Assembly: GCA_025529335.1 (NCBI GenBank)
Contig: JAMYHX010000371.1
Coordinates: 1 to 43,679 of the forward strand
Direction: 5' to 3'
Length of the DNA stretch: 43,679 nt
Source of the DNA: Rhizopus sp. PT2906
Lineage: Eukaryota; Mucoromycota; Mucoromycetes; Mucorales; Rhizopodaceae
Of this stretch, positions 12,303 through 22,618 are shown one piece after another. The first letter of the stretch is position 1, and every line of letters starts with the position of its first letter. Made by a program: the position numbers and the translations under genes. Below the pieces are notes generated by a model. That model was not told the DNA's origin. It did not search any database and saw nothing but the letters and a program-made list of their open reading frames with translations.

Positions 12303-13649
12303 ATGACTCAATCATCTAGTTTACGCTTCTTTGGTAATTTCAGAGATAAAAAGCCAACAAAAGAGACGACAGAGAACAAGAGTTCAGATAACGTACAAGG
12401 CTGGCTTATGAATGTACATTCCTTTCAAAGGGAAGATAAACAGCAAGAAAATAATGATATAGTGAATATTGTAGATGCTGATAATAATCGGTAAAGTGAT
12501 ATATTTCAAACAGTTATTCTCAAACTGCGCGCCTTATACGTTCAATAGTATACCAATAGAAAAAACAAAACGAAAAGACGGTCGGCCAGAGAGTATAGCT
12601 TCAGAAGATAGTGTTAATTTAGAAGAGCTTATTAATGCCAACTACACAGCAGACATGGATGATGAAACTGACTTGCTTGATTTAGCTGATTTAGATTTGA
12701 TTGATGATTCAGCAGATGACTTTTGGCAATTAAATAAAGTAAAATCAGTTATATGTAAAAAAGATGTATTAATATAACACTTTTTTTTTCTTTTATATTG
12801 CGTATATAGACGACAGAGACGTTGAATTCATTCGATAGTGGATACAATGATTATGTAGCCAAGGTGTGTGTGTGTGAAGAGAGAGAGAGAGAGAGAAAAA
12901 GAAAAAACTTATTTATATTTTAGCCTGTCGAACTGGGCTGGAACACGCCAAATAGTACAAAACCAACGATGACGAAGCAATTATTGAATTCGCCCAACAA
13001 CAAAGGTAACAAAGCAAACATTAGGAAATAAAAAAAATACCCTAATTGGTGTATCTTAGCTTTACGTAAAAGATCAGATAGTCTAAGTAGCGATAATAGC
13101 TTAACCTCTCAATCAACTATTACTCAGTATGCCAAATATGGTATGACTCCAATGATCTATCCATCCGAATCATCTTCTTCGTCGTCCCGTCCATTGAGTC
13201 GACTTAGCAACTACTCTGCTAGTAGTCTTGCTTCATCTTCGGGCCTCCCTCGATCAAGTGGAACGGGTATACCAACACCCAGCCGATCATACACGACAAA
13301 AAAGGAAACAAGAATACCAAATACGACACGTACACAGCTTGCCAAACGTGCATCCCATATTCCCGCGCCTGTAACTTATTCGCCACCTACACCGCAAAAG
13401 ACAACGTCGTCGTCCTCTTCTTCGGCTACGATAAGGAAAAGTAAAATACCACAACAGAGAGCAAGCCACATACCAACTAGACCACTATCTCCACAACAAC
13501 AACAACAACAGCGATCTCTGTTTGAGGAAGCAAAGAGAGTTAGTCCTACGGCGAATAGAGCAAGTCCTACGACGAATAGGCCAAGTGGACTTCGGGCACC
13601 TGCGACTGTAAGAAGTATAAGCAGAATTGGTACAGTAAAGAAGATGTAA
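12303..13649 (+). CDS. Serine-rich basic protein with SxIP motifs (predicted +TIP), 367 aa
   Basis: Exons 12303-12490, 12549-12738, 12810-12863, 12924-13005 and 13060-13649 are in consistent phase. The N-terminal part is polar, followed by an acidic segment (DLLDLADLDLIDDSADD). The C-terminal 190 residues are basic and Ser/Pro/Thr-rich, with three S-x-I-P motifs (SHIP twice, SKIP once) and two T-x-I-P variants (TGIP, TRIP), all in positively charged, disordered context. SxIP in such a setting is the known docking signal for the EB-homology domain of EB1, so I infer a microtubule plus-end tracking or regulatory role. No folded domain is recognised. A Q6 run (13493-13510) and a poly-Ser run near 13410-13425 add to the low complexity. 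The start follows a pyrimidine-rich leader. Confidence 0.85.
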
Positions 13650-14111
13650 CATTGTTATGGCTCATGATATTTATAATGAATTTATACGAGTTTATTTTAT
13701 GCATTATTATTTTACCCAAGATGTTTAAAACTAAAATTGACAATAGTAATTTACCATCTTTAATAATAATAATAATAATGATCAATTTATTTGAGTTGAT
13801 GCTGCTCTAAAGCTATGATTTTCATATCCTTTACTCAGTAAATATATATGCACATCACTTTCAAGTAAGGATAACGGAAAGAGAGAGAGAAACCAAGACA
13901 CTTGGTGTCTCTTTCTGTAGGGCGATTTGATGCAAGCACTGGTAAGACTGTTTTGAAGTAAATAACTTGCAATACGATTTCAATTACAAAAGATCATTGA
14001 CTTTTTTGATGAGCTCATAAAGTCTTTTGTAGCTAGACTCTTGGTGTTTAAAAAAGTAATACAGCTGCTCCATCTCACTCTATCGCACCCGTTACGTATC
14101 TGTAGTCCGAG

Positions 14112-14175
14112 TTGAGTCAACCGGAACCGACAGGTATTCGTAATTCTCCGTCTTTAAAAGGAGACTGGGATTTTA
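14112..14175. repeat. Direct repeat, uninterrupted copy
   Basis: Begins TTGAGTCAACCGGAACCGAC and runs through the AGGTATTCG and TCTTTAAAAGGA segments. The same sequence recurs at 16461-16720, where it is split in two by about 195 nt. Confidence 0.85.
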
Positions 14176-14671
14176 CTGTGCTCACGGTACCAATTTAACT
14201 GTTCCCAAAAAGAATCATGAATGTCGTCATGAAAGATAGGTGTCTTTCAATGTTCAGGTGGTCCTAAAGCTTAAGTCCGTGTCTGATCATGAGAATAGTA
14301 GGTAATAAAGTACTTGAAATTAACCCCTTTTACTCTGTATGATTGTACAGAATCCAATTGTTAAGTACTGCTTTATTTTTTTTTTTGAAACGTAGTTGGG
14401 AATATATGACAATAGAGTTTTGAGCAACAGTATTTACATGACTATTTCGAAAGCGAACGCCTTCAAAACTTTAGTGTTTGGCTCAACACAGCTTGCTTCC
14501 AAGCAAAAAGCTTGGATACACCTTGGACAAAGTCCTTCAAGAGCTGGGGAGTGGTGGGGTAGACAAAGGTGGCATGAATAACCTTATAAAAGTTTCCTTT
14601 CAACATGAACAATTCCTCGAAAAAGATCAAAGGATCTATTGTTACTGTTCTGTCAGTCTATATCAATGAAT

Positions 14672-16325
14672 TTATATCATAAACCTCTTACCAAAGAACC
14701 GAACACAAAACATTTTCTTTGGAATTGTGTCCGGCAAGTTCAGAAGTAAAACCTTCATATTTTTATAAAATTTTGTGGTATCCGTTTTTTCTTTGCCTTT
14801 TGTTGTGTGGGAGTGTATCTCCCCGAGAGCTCTACCAAACAGGTGGCAACGACATGGTCGTTGACCTTCCTCAATAAACCATCCCATGTTCTTGTTGATG
14901 TGTAATGGTGCTGGTTCTCTATCCATTGAAGCTGGACAACATCGTTGTGTGAGATAAAGAGCTTGTTCATTATGAATCCTGTCGTGCCTTGACACGCCGA
15001 TCGTGACAAACACCTAGTGCACTAAAAATTAGACTAATACTACGGGCGCTGCCTCTATCCATTACCTAGGGTGCCACCGAACAAAGCTTTTCAACCATCT
15101 TGTTTATTTTCAAGAAGAAGAAAGAGATAAAAAAGAAATGTTATTTATTCTAATTGTTTGTTGTCAGTTTGATCAACAAAGATGCAAGAATACGCTTAAT
15201 TATGATAACATCGTATTTTATATCAGAGAGTGAACTAGACAGTCTTGGGTTAGGCAGAGGCACTGGTAATGTGAAGTTGTAAAGTAACAACATAGGTAGT
15301 GCCCGTAGCATTCACCTATTTTTGAGTGCACCAAGTGTTTGCCTTCATCAATTGAGCGTGTAAACTAGTTCTATTATCAATTGCTTGGTCGTAGGGTTTA
15401 TATATCTGCTAAAAACTATTTAGCGGAGAAAAAGGCAGGAAAATTTATCTCGTTTATTCTTTGCACTGTGAGTCAATTTATACTTTCAACACAAAAGAGA
15501 TACAAAAATATAAATAAAATCAAAAACGAAAATAAAAGTGACAACGACTTCTTTAAGTTCAAATGGGCTTACACTGACTTATTCAGAACGAGAAGATTGA
15601 CTGTCGTAAGTTGGGTTAGTAACATGATGATTGCATTTCGAAATAGGAGAGTTGGACAGTGTAGATTTCATTAGATTCAGATGCTCTTCCGGTAAAGTTG
15701 GAGCCAGAATCGATGTGCGGTGAAACGACATTTTTCCTCCATCTTCAAACAGCTTTCTTTCACTCAATTCGTAGTAAAGAGTGTGACTGTGTATACATTG
15801 TGGGACTACTGCAGCAAGACACGAGAGAGTAGGTTGGGAACGAGTAAAGATCATACAATATTCCTTAAATATATCAACCATAAATCGAAAACACCAGCAC
15901 CAGCTTTCGGCTCGACAATTGCTAACTGAGCCAAGAACGTATTACGATTGTCTGGTGTGGATACAACAAAATTCAAAGCTCATTCAACACGCTCTGTGGC
16001 CAGTGCCAAAGCCTTTTTAAGAAGGAATTGATATAAGAAAGTTGAAACATCATGCAAACTAGAATCAGAGGCCAAACACTTTCGAAAGATATTACTGTAA
16101 GCCAAGAGAACAGCATATAGAAGGTACCAGAACCGCCAAAGCGATATTCCAATAAACCACACCATCAGTTCTTACGAAAAAGAGTGCCACATCCAAAGTC
16201 GGATCGGAATCAACAATGATTGAGATAAGTATGCCTTTCAATTCTAAAGTTGACGTAGAGGAGACTGAGGATGTGGTATGGCCCCGCTCCGTGGTATAGA
16301 AAGTTTTTTTAAAACACCCACACAT
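14672..16325 (-). pseudogene. Decayed coding fragments on the minus strand, family unknown
   Basis: Several stop-interrupted minus-strand blocks look like former protein, including STLELKGILISIIV / DPTLDVALFFVRTDG (16290-16160), FLYQFLLKKALALA (about 16040-15995), IVEPKAGAGVFDLWLIY (about 15915-15860) and WDGLLRKVNDHVVATCLVEL (about 14885-14835). They do not join into one reading frame and are interrupted by the inverted-end unit. I do not recognise a transposase or reverse-transcriptase motif. They could be an old mobile-element ORF or an ordinary gene relic. Confidence 0.25.
15007..15341. repeat. 335-bp unit with 47-nt inverted ends, copy B of the dispersed repeat
   Basis: The left end 15007-15053 (CAAACACCTAGTGCAC...) and the right end 15295-15341 (...GTGCACCAAGTGTTTG) are inverted repeats, with 37 of 47 positions identical by my manual count. 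The interior (15103-15208) matches the CENP-I-like relic at 10812-10916. I see no clear flanking target duplication. The shape suggests either a small non-autonomous DNA transposon that carries gene sequence, or an inverted partial duplication of the CENP-I-like locus. Its transcript could fold as a short hairpin. Confidence 0.75.
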
Positions 16326-16387
16326 AAAAAAAAAAGATTAATGGGTTTGCAATAAGGATATACAGACTTGGGAAGTTTTATTATTAT

Positions 16388-16440
16388 ATGACTGAAAATA
16401 AAGCATGGTTTGGAAAGCCCTATCACCGCATCCTTTGTCT
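16388..16440 (+). pseudogene. Third CENP-I-like scrap (fragment C)
   Basis: Reads MTENKAWFGKPYHRILCLLY in one frame and lines up with YKENKAWFQ of the relic at 10938-10975; the nucleotide match is AAAATAAAGCRTGGTTT. It lies about 1.2 kb downstream of copy B and would continue it in family order, so copy B plus this scrap may be one duplicated fragment later split by insertions. Confidence 0.4.
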
Positions 16441-16460
16441 CCTCTACATCAATTTTAGAA

Positions 16461-16720
16461 TTGAGTCAACCGGAACCGACATAGGAGCGGGTGATTAATG
16501 AAGATGATGAAAAAAAAAAAAAAAGAAAGGAAATAAAAAAGGGAATAAACATTATACGGCTTTTGATTGTTTCCCAAAGGCGCGGCTCAAAGGAGGTAGT
16601 GCCACATCTTTCGTCAGCTTTATTCCTAAATGCGGTCTTTTCTCATCCATTTTCATTGGATTTTTCAAAATTGACAGGTATTCGTAATTCTCCGTCTTTA
16701 AAAGGAAACTAAAATTTTAT
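16461..16720. repeat. Direct repeat, copy interrupted by a 195-nt insert
   Basis: 16461-16480 and 16676-16720 together reproduce the repeat at 14112-14175. The intervening 16481-16675 is absent from the first copy, and the trinucleotide GAC occurs on both sides of it (16478-16480 and 16673-16675), as a short target-site duplication would. The insert contains an A-run (16510-16523) and no obvious inverted ends. Confidence 0.75.
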
Positions 16721-17137
16721 TTGACTCAAAAGTTTAAATTCGTTTCGGAGCTTCGATTTAAATCATCGTTATTCAACAATAGAGAGATCATTAATAATCA
16801 AGTTCTACCGTCTTCCATTTGATCATCAGCAGATCGTCCAAATCGGCAAGATAGATCAAGTACGAAACTATATCCGCGCGCGTACTTTGCTGCATAAAAA
16901 AAAATAAAGTATTTCTCTTTTTTTTTTTTCTTTGTCCTTTGGTCAGATCGACCCCATTGATCCGATGAGTCAAAACTGTTTACAGAATATATTTCAATAT
17001 CCGACCTTACAATGCATAACATATACGTTGCCATGGTAATCAAGTCACACAAAGTGCCGGTTTTCCCGAACAAAGGCTGACAAATCGCCCCCTTAATTTT
17101 ACGTGGCTACCATATTTAGATAACTATGAAAAAAAGG

Positions 17138-17145
17138 TATAAATA
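17138..17145 (+). promoter_or_regulatory. TATA box of the zinc-finger gene
   Basis: TATAAATA lies 59 nt before the first ATG of the pair at 17204/17207. It sits inside the open frame that extends further upstream, which argues that translation starts downstream of it. Confidence 0.55.
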
Positions 17146-17203
17146 CCCAATTGGTTTTTTTTTAGATTTTTTTTTTTTAATTTTGTTTTTATACTTATTT
17201 ATT

Positions 17204-18109
17204 ATGATGTACTCTGAATATTCCTCAAACATGCCTACCTTGGGCGCTTCACCCTCTGTATCTACTCCATATTTGGATGCAGCTATCGATACACCTTATA
17301 CACCACCCTTTTTTGATATCACTTCAGACGAATTCTCTCCTTATCTTGCATTTGCTTCATTCAACAATACACCTGTTCTCAAGCAAGATCTGTGCGTCGC
17401 TGGTTATTTAAATAATAATCAAGACTCTGTTGCTGAATTCAATGGTGATCCAACTGAATTACTAATTGATAAATCAAAGACACCTCAAATGCCAGCTTCC
17501 AATAGTCTATTTGCTCCTGTCCAAAAAGAAGAAAATGAAGGGCTGTTTCCTCCCTTGGGCAGCTCTCAACAGACAGTCGATACCGATATTAAGTCTGGAA
17601 TGGATCAAGACCTTAAAGACCTCCTCGACTTGGGTTCTCCACTGAGTGATCAGATGGATGAAGGATCAGATGAACTGATCAAAGAAGAAGAGAAAGAACC
17701 TGAAAGAGAGCAATGTGAAGAAGAAGAAAAAGCAAAGCGTGGTAGGAAGAGAAGGCTGACAGAAGAAGACGAGCCCAAGAAAAAGAGGACGTATACCAAG
17801 AAATCGAACTCTGCCAAGACCGTCGAACCCAAGTTGTACCAATGTCCTATTTGCGATCATGTCTCTAAGCGTCGTTATAACCTCAGCACTCATATCAAGA
17901 CACATGATAAGAACCGCCTCAAGGAATTTGAGTGCCCTCAATGCTCAAAGCGATTTGATAGACGTCATGACCGTGATCGTCATCTTGCTACTGTACATCG
18001 TGGTGAACGATCATTCGTGTGCAAGGACTGCTCAATTCATTTCAGTAGACGTGACGCACTGAATCGCCACTTGGCTCAACGACATGAAGATGACAATGAA
18101 TTCGATTAA
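17204..18109 (+). CDS. Three-finger C2H2 transcription factor, Crz1-like, 301 aa
   Basis: Single-exon gene. The C-terminus has three C2H2 fingers from residue about 214 (CPIC...H..H, CPQC...H..H, CKDC...H..H, each with 12 residues between the second Cys and first His). Helix signatures YNLSTH, RHDRDRH and RRDALNRH follow the order seen in Crz1, the calcineurin-activated factor for calcium and ion stress. An acidic, Ser/Thr-rich activation-type N-terminus precedes a basic nuclear signal (KRGRKRR, PKKKRTYTKK). I see no clear PxIxIT calcineurin-docking motif, so regulation by calcineurin is unproven. The start MMYSEY is preferred over an upstream in-frame ATG whose 26-residue extension is poly-Phe/Leu and overlaps the TATA box. 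Confidence 0.85.
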   Translation: MMYSEYSSNMPTLGASPSVSTPYLDAAIDTPYTPPFFDITSDEFSPYLAFASFNNTPVLKQDLCVAGYLNNNQDSVAEFNGDPTELLIDKSKTPQMPASNSLFAPVQKEENEGLFPPLGSSQQTVDTDIKSGMDQDLKDLLDLGSPLSDQMDEGSDELIKEEEKEPEREQCEEEEKAKRGRKRRLTEEDEPKKKRTYTKKSNSAKTVEPKLYQCPICDHVSKRRYNLSTHIKTHDKNRLKEFECPQCSKRFDRRHDRDRHLATVHRGERSFVCKDCSIHFSRRDALNRHLAQRHEDDNEFD

Positions 18110-18321
18110 AAAGTGTTTTGAATAGAATTAATGGCCACCCTCTCTCTCTCCTTCCCTTATTGCTTGCAACACTTAAGATTTAGACAAAACTGCCGGAACT
18201 GGACTCTTGAAGAAAAACATCACTATGGTTCTTATCCTTCCCTTTTCTAATTTATATACATTTATATGGGCTACAGGCAAACAGCTCTCTTTCTCTTTTT
18301 GTTATTTATTTATATATGACT

Positions 18322-19874
18322 TTATTGATAACGTTGAACGATAACACTATTTAATAAACCTGCTTCTTTAATTGTTTGATTATTATCATCTAATTGCTTT
18401 ACTGGAAAAGTAGTTTGAAGAATGTATGGCCTATTGTTATTGCCTGCATTGTTTCTATATATAGAACATAGTTGAGCTTATCTGCCTTTTATATAACTAC
18501 TTGTAACTTACGCTTCAATGTATTGACGAATATCTCCAATTGTATGTGTGTGATTTAACTTGGCCACCATTCTAATATTGATTGTTATTATTTAATTTAT
18601 TTAATTATAGCTGACTTACCTTGATCCATCACCTAAACGAATCTGGATAGATGTCACAGGCTGACTTTCATCTACTGTTGGAGCAGTGGCACCTCCTGTG
18701 GATGGGAAAGCACCAGGTGCCGCAGTAGGAGGCTCGACATAAGTAGCTGGACTTCCTAACCTGTGACCAACGCCTTCAAAAGGCTTGGGTGGAGCTTTGG
18801 GAGGAGGTGTATAGTCTTCATCTTGACGTTTGATCACACGTACTTCAACTGGCTGTCCATGACGTACGTTCAATAAAGAAAGTGGTGCGCGTCTTTAAAA
18901 AAAAATGATGAGAATGATATACACACACACTATTTTTTTGTTTTTTGTTTTACCCGCTGTTGATGGCTGCAAGCATCTGCTGGTTAGCAGGATCAGCATA
19001 TTCGTATAAAGGTCCATCATCTACACTAAATCCGTTACGCCAGAATGTTAAATGACGAGTAACCTATCATAAAATATCAATACGCATGTTCTCTAAGCTT
19101 TTTTTTTTTTAACTTGTTCTGGTTCATCTTGTTGTTCAACAGGAGCAGAAGATGCTACGGTTGAAGGTTCATCTTCGCTTCCTAATCGATATCCAGTTCC
19201 TGTATAAGTATTAGGCTTCTTTTTCGTCTTTGCACGTTCATCATGAGCATGTTCTCCTCTGTAATTATATAAGTTCTTCTTTTCTTTATTCTTATCCTTA
19301 AAAACTTACTCAACTGCCTTTTTCAAAATCTCATCCACCAGGCTATTTCCTGCTCCAGATCGTTTGTTGGGTCCTTGAACGACCATGCCACTGCCACACA
19401 CACAAAAAAAGAGAGGTTAACAAAGTATAAACAATACATATATTTCAATTACGATTTCTCTCCACCAGCATATAAATTCTCATGCTCGTCATCGTCACTG
19501 TTGTCCTCATCCTCTGCTTCATTACTCAAGTCTCTGAACGTGCGAATTCTAGAACTATATAAAGATTAACAATCAAGCTTGACTCTCTCTCTTACAAGTT
19601 TAGCTTACGAAGATCCACTGGTAGGTCTTTTATTTTGAACCGTACTCGAAACGGGTGGTTCGGCTTGTTGTTGCTGATTGTTATTACTATTACTTTCAAA
19701 GTATTGGGATATGGCAACCTTTTGGAACGATTATTATACGCGTGTAATGTCAAAAAAAAAAAGGAAACTTGCCTGTAAATCCCAATTGCTCATTTCAAGA
19801 AAGAACTGTGCTTGAGCTTCGTCAGCTTGTGTCATTGTAATAAATTGAGAGACCAATTCGCTTTGATTATTCAT
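18322..19874 (-). CDS. p47/Shp1-type UBA-SEP-UBX Cdc48 adaptor, 371 aa
   Basis: Adaptor that links the AAA ATPase Cdc48/p97 to ubiquitylated substrates and membrane fusion. Nine exons: 19874-19773, 19718-19609, 19554-19453, 19390-19310, 19258-19114, 19063-18954, 18892-18620, 18571-18512 and 18454-18322. The N-terminal UBA-like helices (residues about 1-40, FLEMSNWDLQVAISQYF) are followed by an acidic linker, a SEP domain (LTFWRNGFSVDDGPLYEY to VEVRVIKR), proline-rich spacers with two GYRLGS/GHRLGS-type SHP boxes, and a C-terminal UBX fold (SIQIRLGDGSR to SVIVQRYQ). The first intron has a GC donor (CAG|GCAAGT). Family and length agree well. Confidence 0.95.
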
Positions 19875-20912
19875 TTTAAAGAATATATAAAAATAAACAA
19901 AAAGAACGAAAATTATCCAACGACACGTAATGTCCAGGTAAGTCGGAGTAGGAAATGGTATTATGCTAAATCGTCCAGCAATGCCTGCAAAACGTTCTAC
20001 ATATCAATTTGAACTATTGTGAGCAAATAATGCGTTAAAGAAAGTATGTAATATCTTTATTAATACTAGCTAAAAAGGTATAAATAAATGCATTGAGTTT
20101 ATTAGATACATCAGCATCTGGTTTCAGCAAGTGTGTGTGTGTAAGAGATGTTATTGCATATCTCCCTATTCTCTCTTTTTTATGTTATATTTACAATGAC
20201 GTACTATATATAATGAAATGATAAACATATTATAAAAACCAAGTATCGTGTATTTAATAAACAAGAGAAATTGCATTTGTTTTAAAAGTGTTTCTTGATA
20301 TTTTATCAAAAGAAGGGCAGAGTATGCTTCGTGTAACACGCTTCTTAATTGTTACATAAACTCCAAATCCGTGCTTTTCCTACGGGGTAACCAGCCACAC
20401 ATTGGAACTCGAAGAAGTCTTGCTTTTAATAAACCATTTTCATCATACTTTAGTGAATAATAATATAGAAAGAAAAAGATAACAGACTTTTTTATTTTCC
20501 CCCTTTTATTTCATATTTCAAATGGTTGCATTATAAAAAGAAGGGAGGAAACACAAAAAGATATAAAGAGATGTCAGTAAACAAAGAGTAAATGGCATCA
20601 TATGGTTATCAAGTTAAAAAAGGTATGACTACTACGCCTACAGATAAGAAATATATGCATATGAATTTCATTTAATAGAATGTAACCTAAAGGGTTGTTT
20701 ACACTGTAAACAATGAGAACCCTTTTTCTTATATGCATCATCAACTGATTGTGAACACATGTGACTTGAATAATGTGATGTAAAAAAGTACCTGATACGG
20801 AGTTCATTTATGAAATACACACATGTATAAAAGTGAGAGAGAAACTGCATTGTTCTTTTTCTTTTCTTTTTTTTTATTTATTTGTTTTCAGCGCCCCCCT
20901 TTTTTTAAAAAA
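19875..20912. other. Intergenic, shared upstream region
   Basis: Lies between two divergent genes, the Shp1-type adaptor (minus) and the CC1-box protein (plus). It is AT-rich with short open frames but no coding support; a pyrimidine run sits at 20853-20890 just before the plus-strand start. No RNA gene recognised. Confidence 0.6.
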
Positions 20913-22392
20913 ATGATGCCCCCAAGGATCGATCTGAAGAAATCAAAAGCACTTCAAGTACCAGCAGGACCACCTTCACCTAGTTTATCAACCGCATCGT
21001 TCATGTCATCTATCTCATGGATGGCAGAAAAGACATCAAGTGAACTAATACCGATGTTAAAGAATGCATACAGTGCTCTTAAAGATAAAGAAAAAGGTAC
21101 TTTTTAAAATAATATATGTGAAAATCAATATATAACATGTGATTGTCATGTAAAAATTAGATTTAGTCTTAGCAGCTGAATTAGGAAAATCACTACTAGA
21201 GCATAACCTTAGACTGAAATCCAGCTATGATTCATTATTACAACAGACACACACACCGCCCATTACACCTTCTAATTCGATAACGATACCAGAAGAAGAA
21301 GAAGAACAAGAGTTTAGATTTGTGCCATCGAGAACAACAAGAGAAGCAATGATTGAAGTATTAGAAAAGAAGAATGTAGAATTAAGTAAAAAATTGGAAT
21401 TAGCTGTGATAGAACAAGAGAACTTGATGAAGGATAATTCAAAGAATACGATTAAACTAGAAAAGGAGATCAATTATCTAAAGAGTAACCTCGAGATTGC
21501 TACCAATAAAATACAAGAATTAGAAGAGATGAATAAAAGACAAAGGAAACAGGAGATTGTTAAAAAGGACGAAGGCGAGGTTAAACTGATAGAAGAGCTT
21601 TACAACGAGATTGACAAGATGGAAAAGGAAAAAGAAATGCTTGTTCAATCCAAATTAGAATTAGAACAAAAGCTAAGCTTGACTTTAAAAGATTTGAATG
21701 AATTGAAGAAACAGTTTGAACAATTTGAATTCACTCAGCAAGACTTTAATGAATTACAATTGGCTTATGAACGACAATTTAATCATATTGAAGAATTAAA
21801 GTCATCTCTAGAAGAACATAGATCGATTATACAAAAACTAAAAGAAAATGGAGTAGATACCTCGTCTGTCATATTCAACCACACTTTAAAATCAGAAATA
21901 CAGCAAAAAGAAGATGTTCGCCAACAGACACCTCATCTTGTAGAAATGGCATTTGATGCTATCTCTAATGCTCCTTCCTTAATGAGCTTAGAATCTGTTC
22001 TATCAAAAGCAACTGGTATGGATCAACAATTAATTGATGACGCTATTCAGTTTATCAATCAAATCGAAGCCGAACATTATCAAGAAAAGAGCTTGGAATT
22101 GTATAAACAAGGCGACTATAATGACTTGGATACAGATGAAAATTTTGGTATATTTCATGACCACCACCTCTATCCTGAATCAGACCTTTATCCCTCTCTT
22201 CGTCATGAACCCAGTCATCAACAATTACAGCTCGTTATTCATGAGCCTACAACTCTTGTAGGTAAGCTTAAACAACATGTAAGAAATCTATTCCATCTTG
22301 TCTGGAAATGGTGTCGATTTTCAATGATCCTTACTGCTGCTTTAATTATCAATGCTTCAAAGGGTCCTGACTCTTTATTGATTGCTTATTAA
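20913..22392 (+). CDS. Coiled-coil protein with CC1-box-like motif and hydrophobic C-tail, 471 aa
   Basis: Exons 20913-21096 and 21161-22392. Just after a Pro/Ser-rich N-terminus, residues 62-85 read DLVLAAELGKSLLEHN. The AAxxG core (AAELG, residues 66-70) at the start of a long coiled coil is the hallmark of the CC1 box, by which BICD, BICDR, Spindly, HAP1 and TRAK adaptors bind dynein light intermediate chain. About 140 residues on, LIEELYNEI (L208-I212) resembles the Spindly motif (L-F-x-E) that contacts the dynactin pointed end. Coiled coil runs to about residue 265. Near the C-terminus, FSMILTAALIINAS follows a basic/aromatic stretch and may be a tail anchor, though it is short. I infer a membrane-linked dynein adaptor; no orthologue is asserted. 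Confidence 0.8.
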
Positions 22393-22440
22393 AGTTATAT
22401 TTATGCACATTTATATACATATATAAATCTATATATGGTA

Positions 22441-22470
22441 CATACATACACACACATATATATATATATA
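22441..22470. repeat. CA/TA microsatellite
   Basis: A CATACA/CACACA run passes into TATATATA in the 226-bp gap between two convergent stop codons. It probably falls in 3' untranslated sequence. Confidence 0.6.
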
Positions 22471-22618
22471 CGCCCCCATAATACATACACATATATAGTT
22501 TTACCATTGTTTCGAAACAAAACATTAGGATACAATAAAAATGTAGACCAAAGAGTTCAAACAGACATTATTCTTTTTTGTTATCAAGGATTTACAAAGA
22601 ATGTGGTTGTAGAACCTT

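Larger units (their letters stand above)
13650..17137. other. Gene-poor island with repeats and decayed coding fragments
   Basis: No intact gene is visible across 3.5 kb. The island contains the direct repeats at 14112 and 16461, the inverted-end unit at 15007-15341, a third CENP-I-like scrap at 16388-16440, and short open frames without start, splice or family support. A small ATT/TAA microsatellite (about 13761-13778) follows the SxIP gene. The rightmost part (16740-17137) is presumably promoter sequence for the zinc-finger gene. Confidence 0.7.

Noticed and set aside
14396..14669. Two overlapping plus-strand ORFs in the island
   Set aside because: About 60 codons each, no family signal, inside a repeat-rich region.
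13650..17137. CRISPR array or tRNA genes in the repeat island
   Set aside because: Repeats are two to three dispersed copies without regular spacing, and no cloverleaf-like sequence with anticodon context was found by eye.
17126..17203. 26-residue hydrophobic N-terminal extension of the zinc-finger protein
   Set aside because: It is coded by T-runs, overlaps a TATA box and would place a membrane segment on a nuclear factor; the MM pair at 17204 is the better start.
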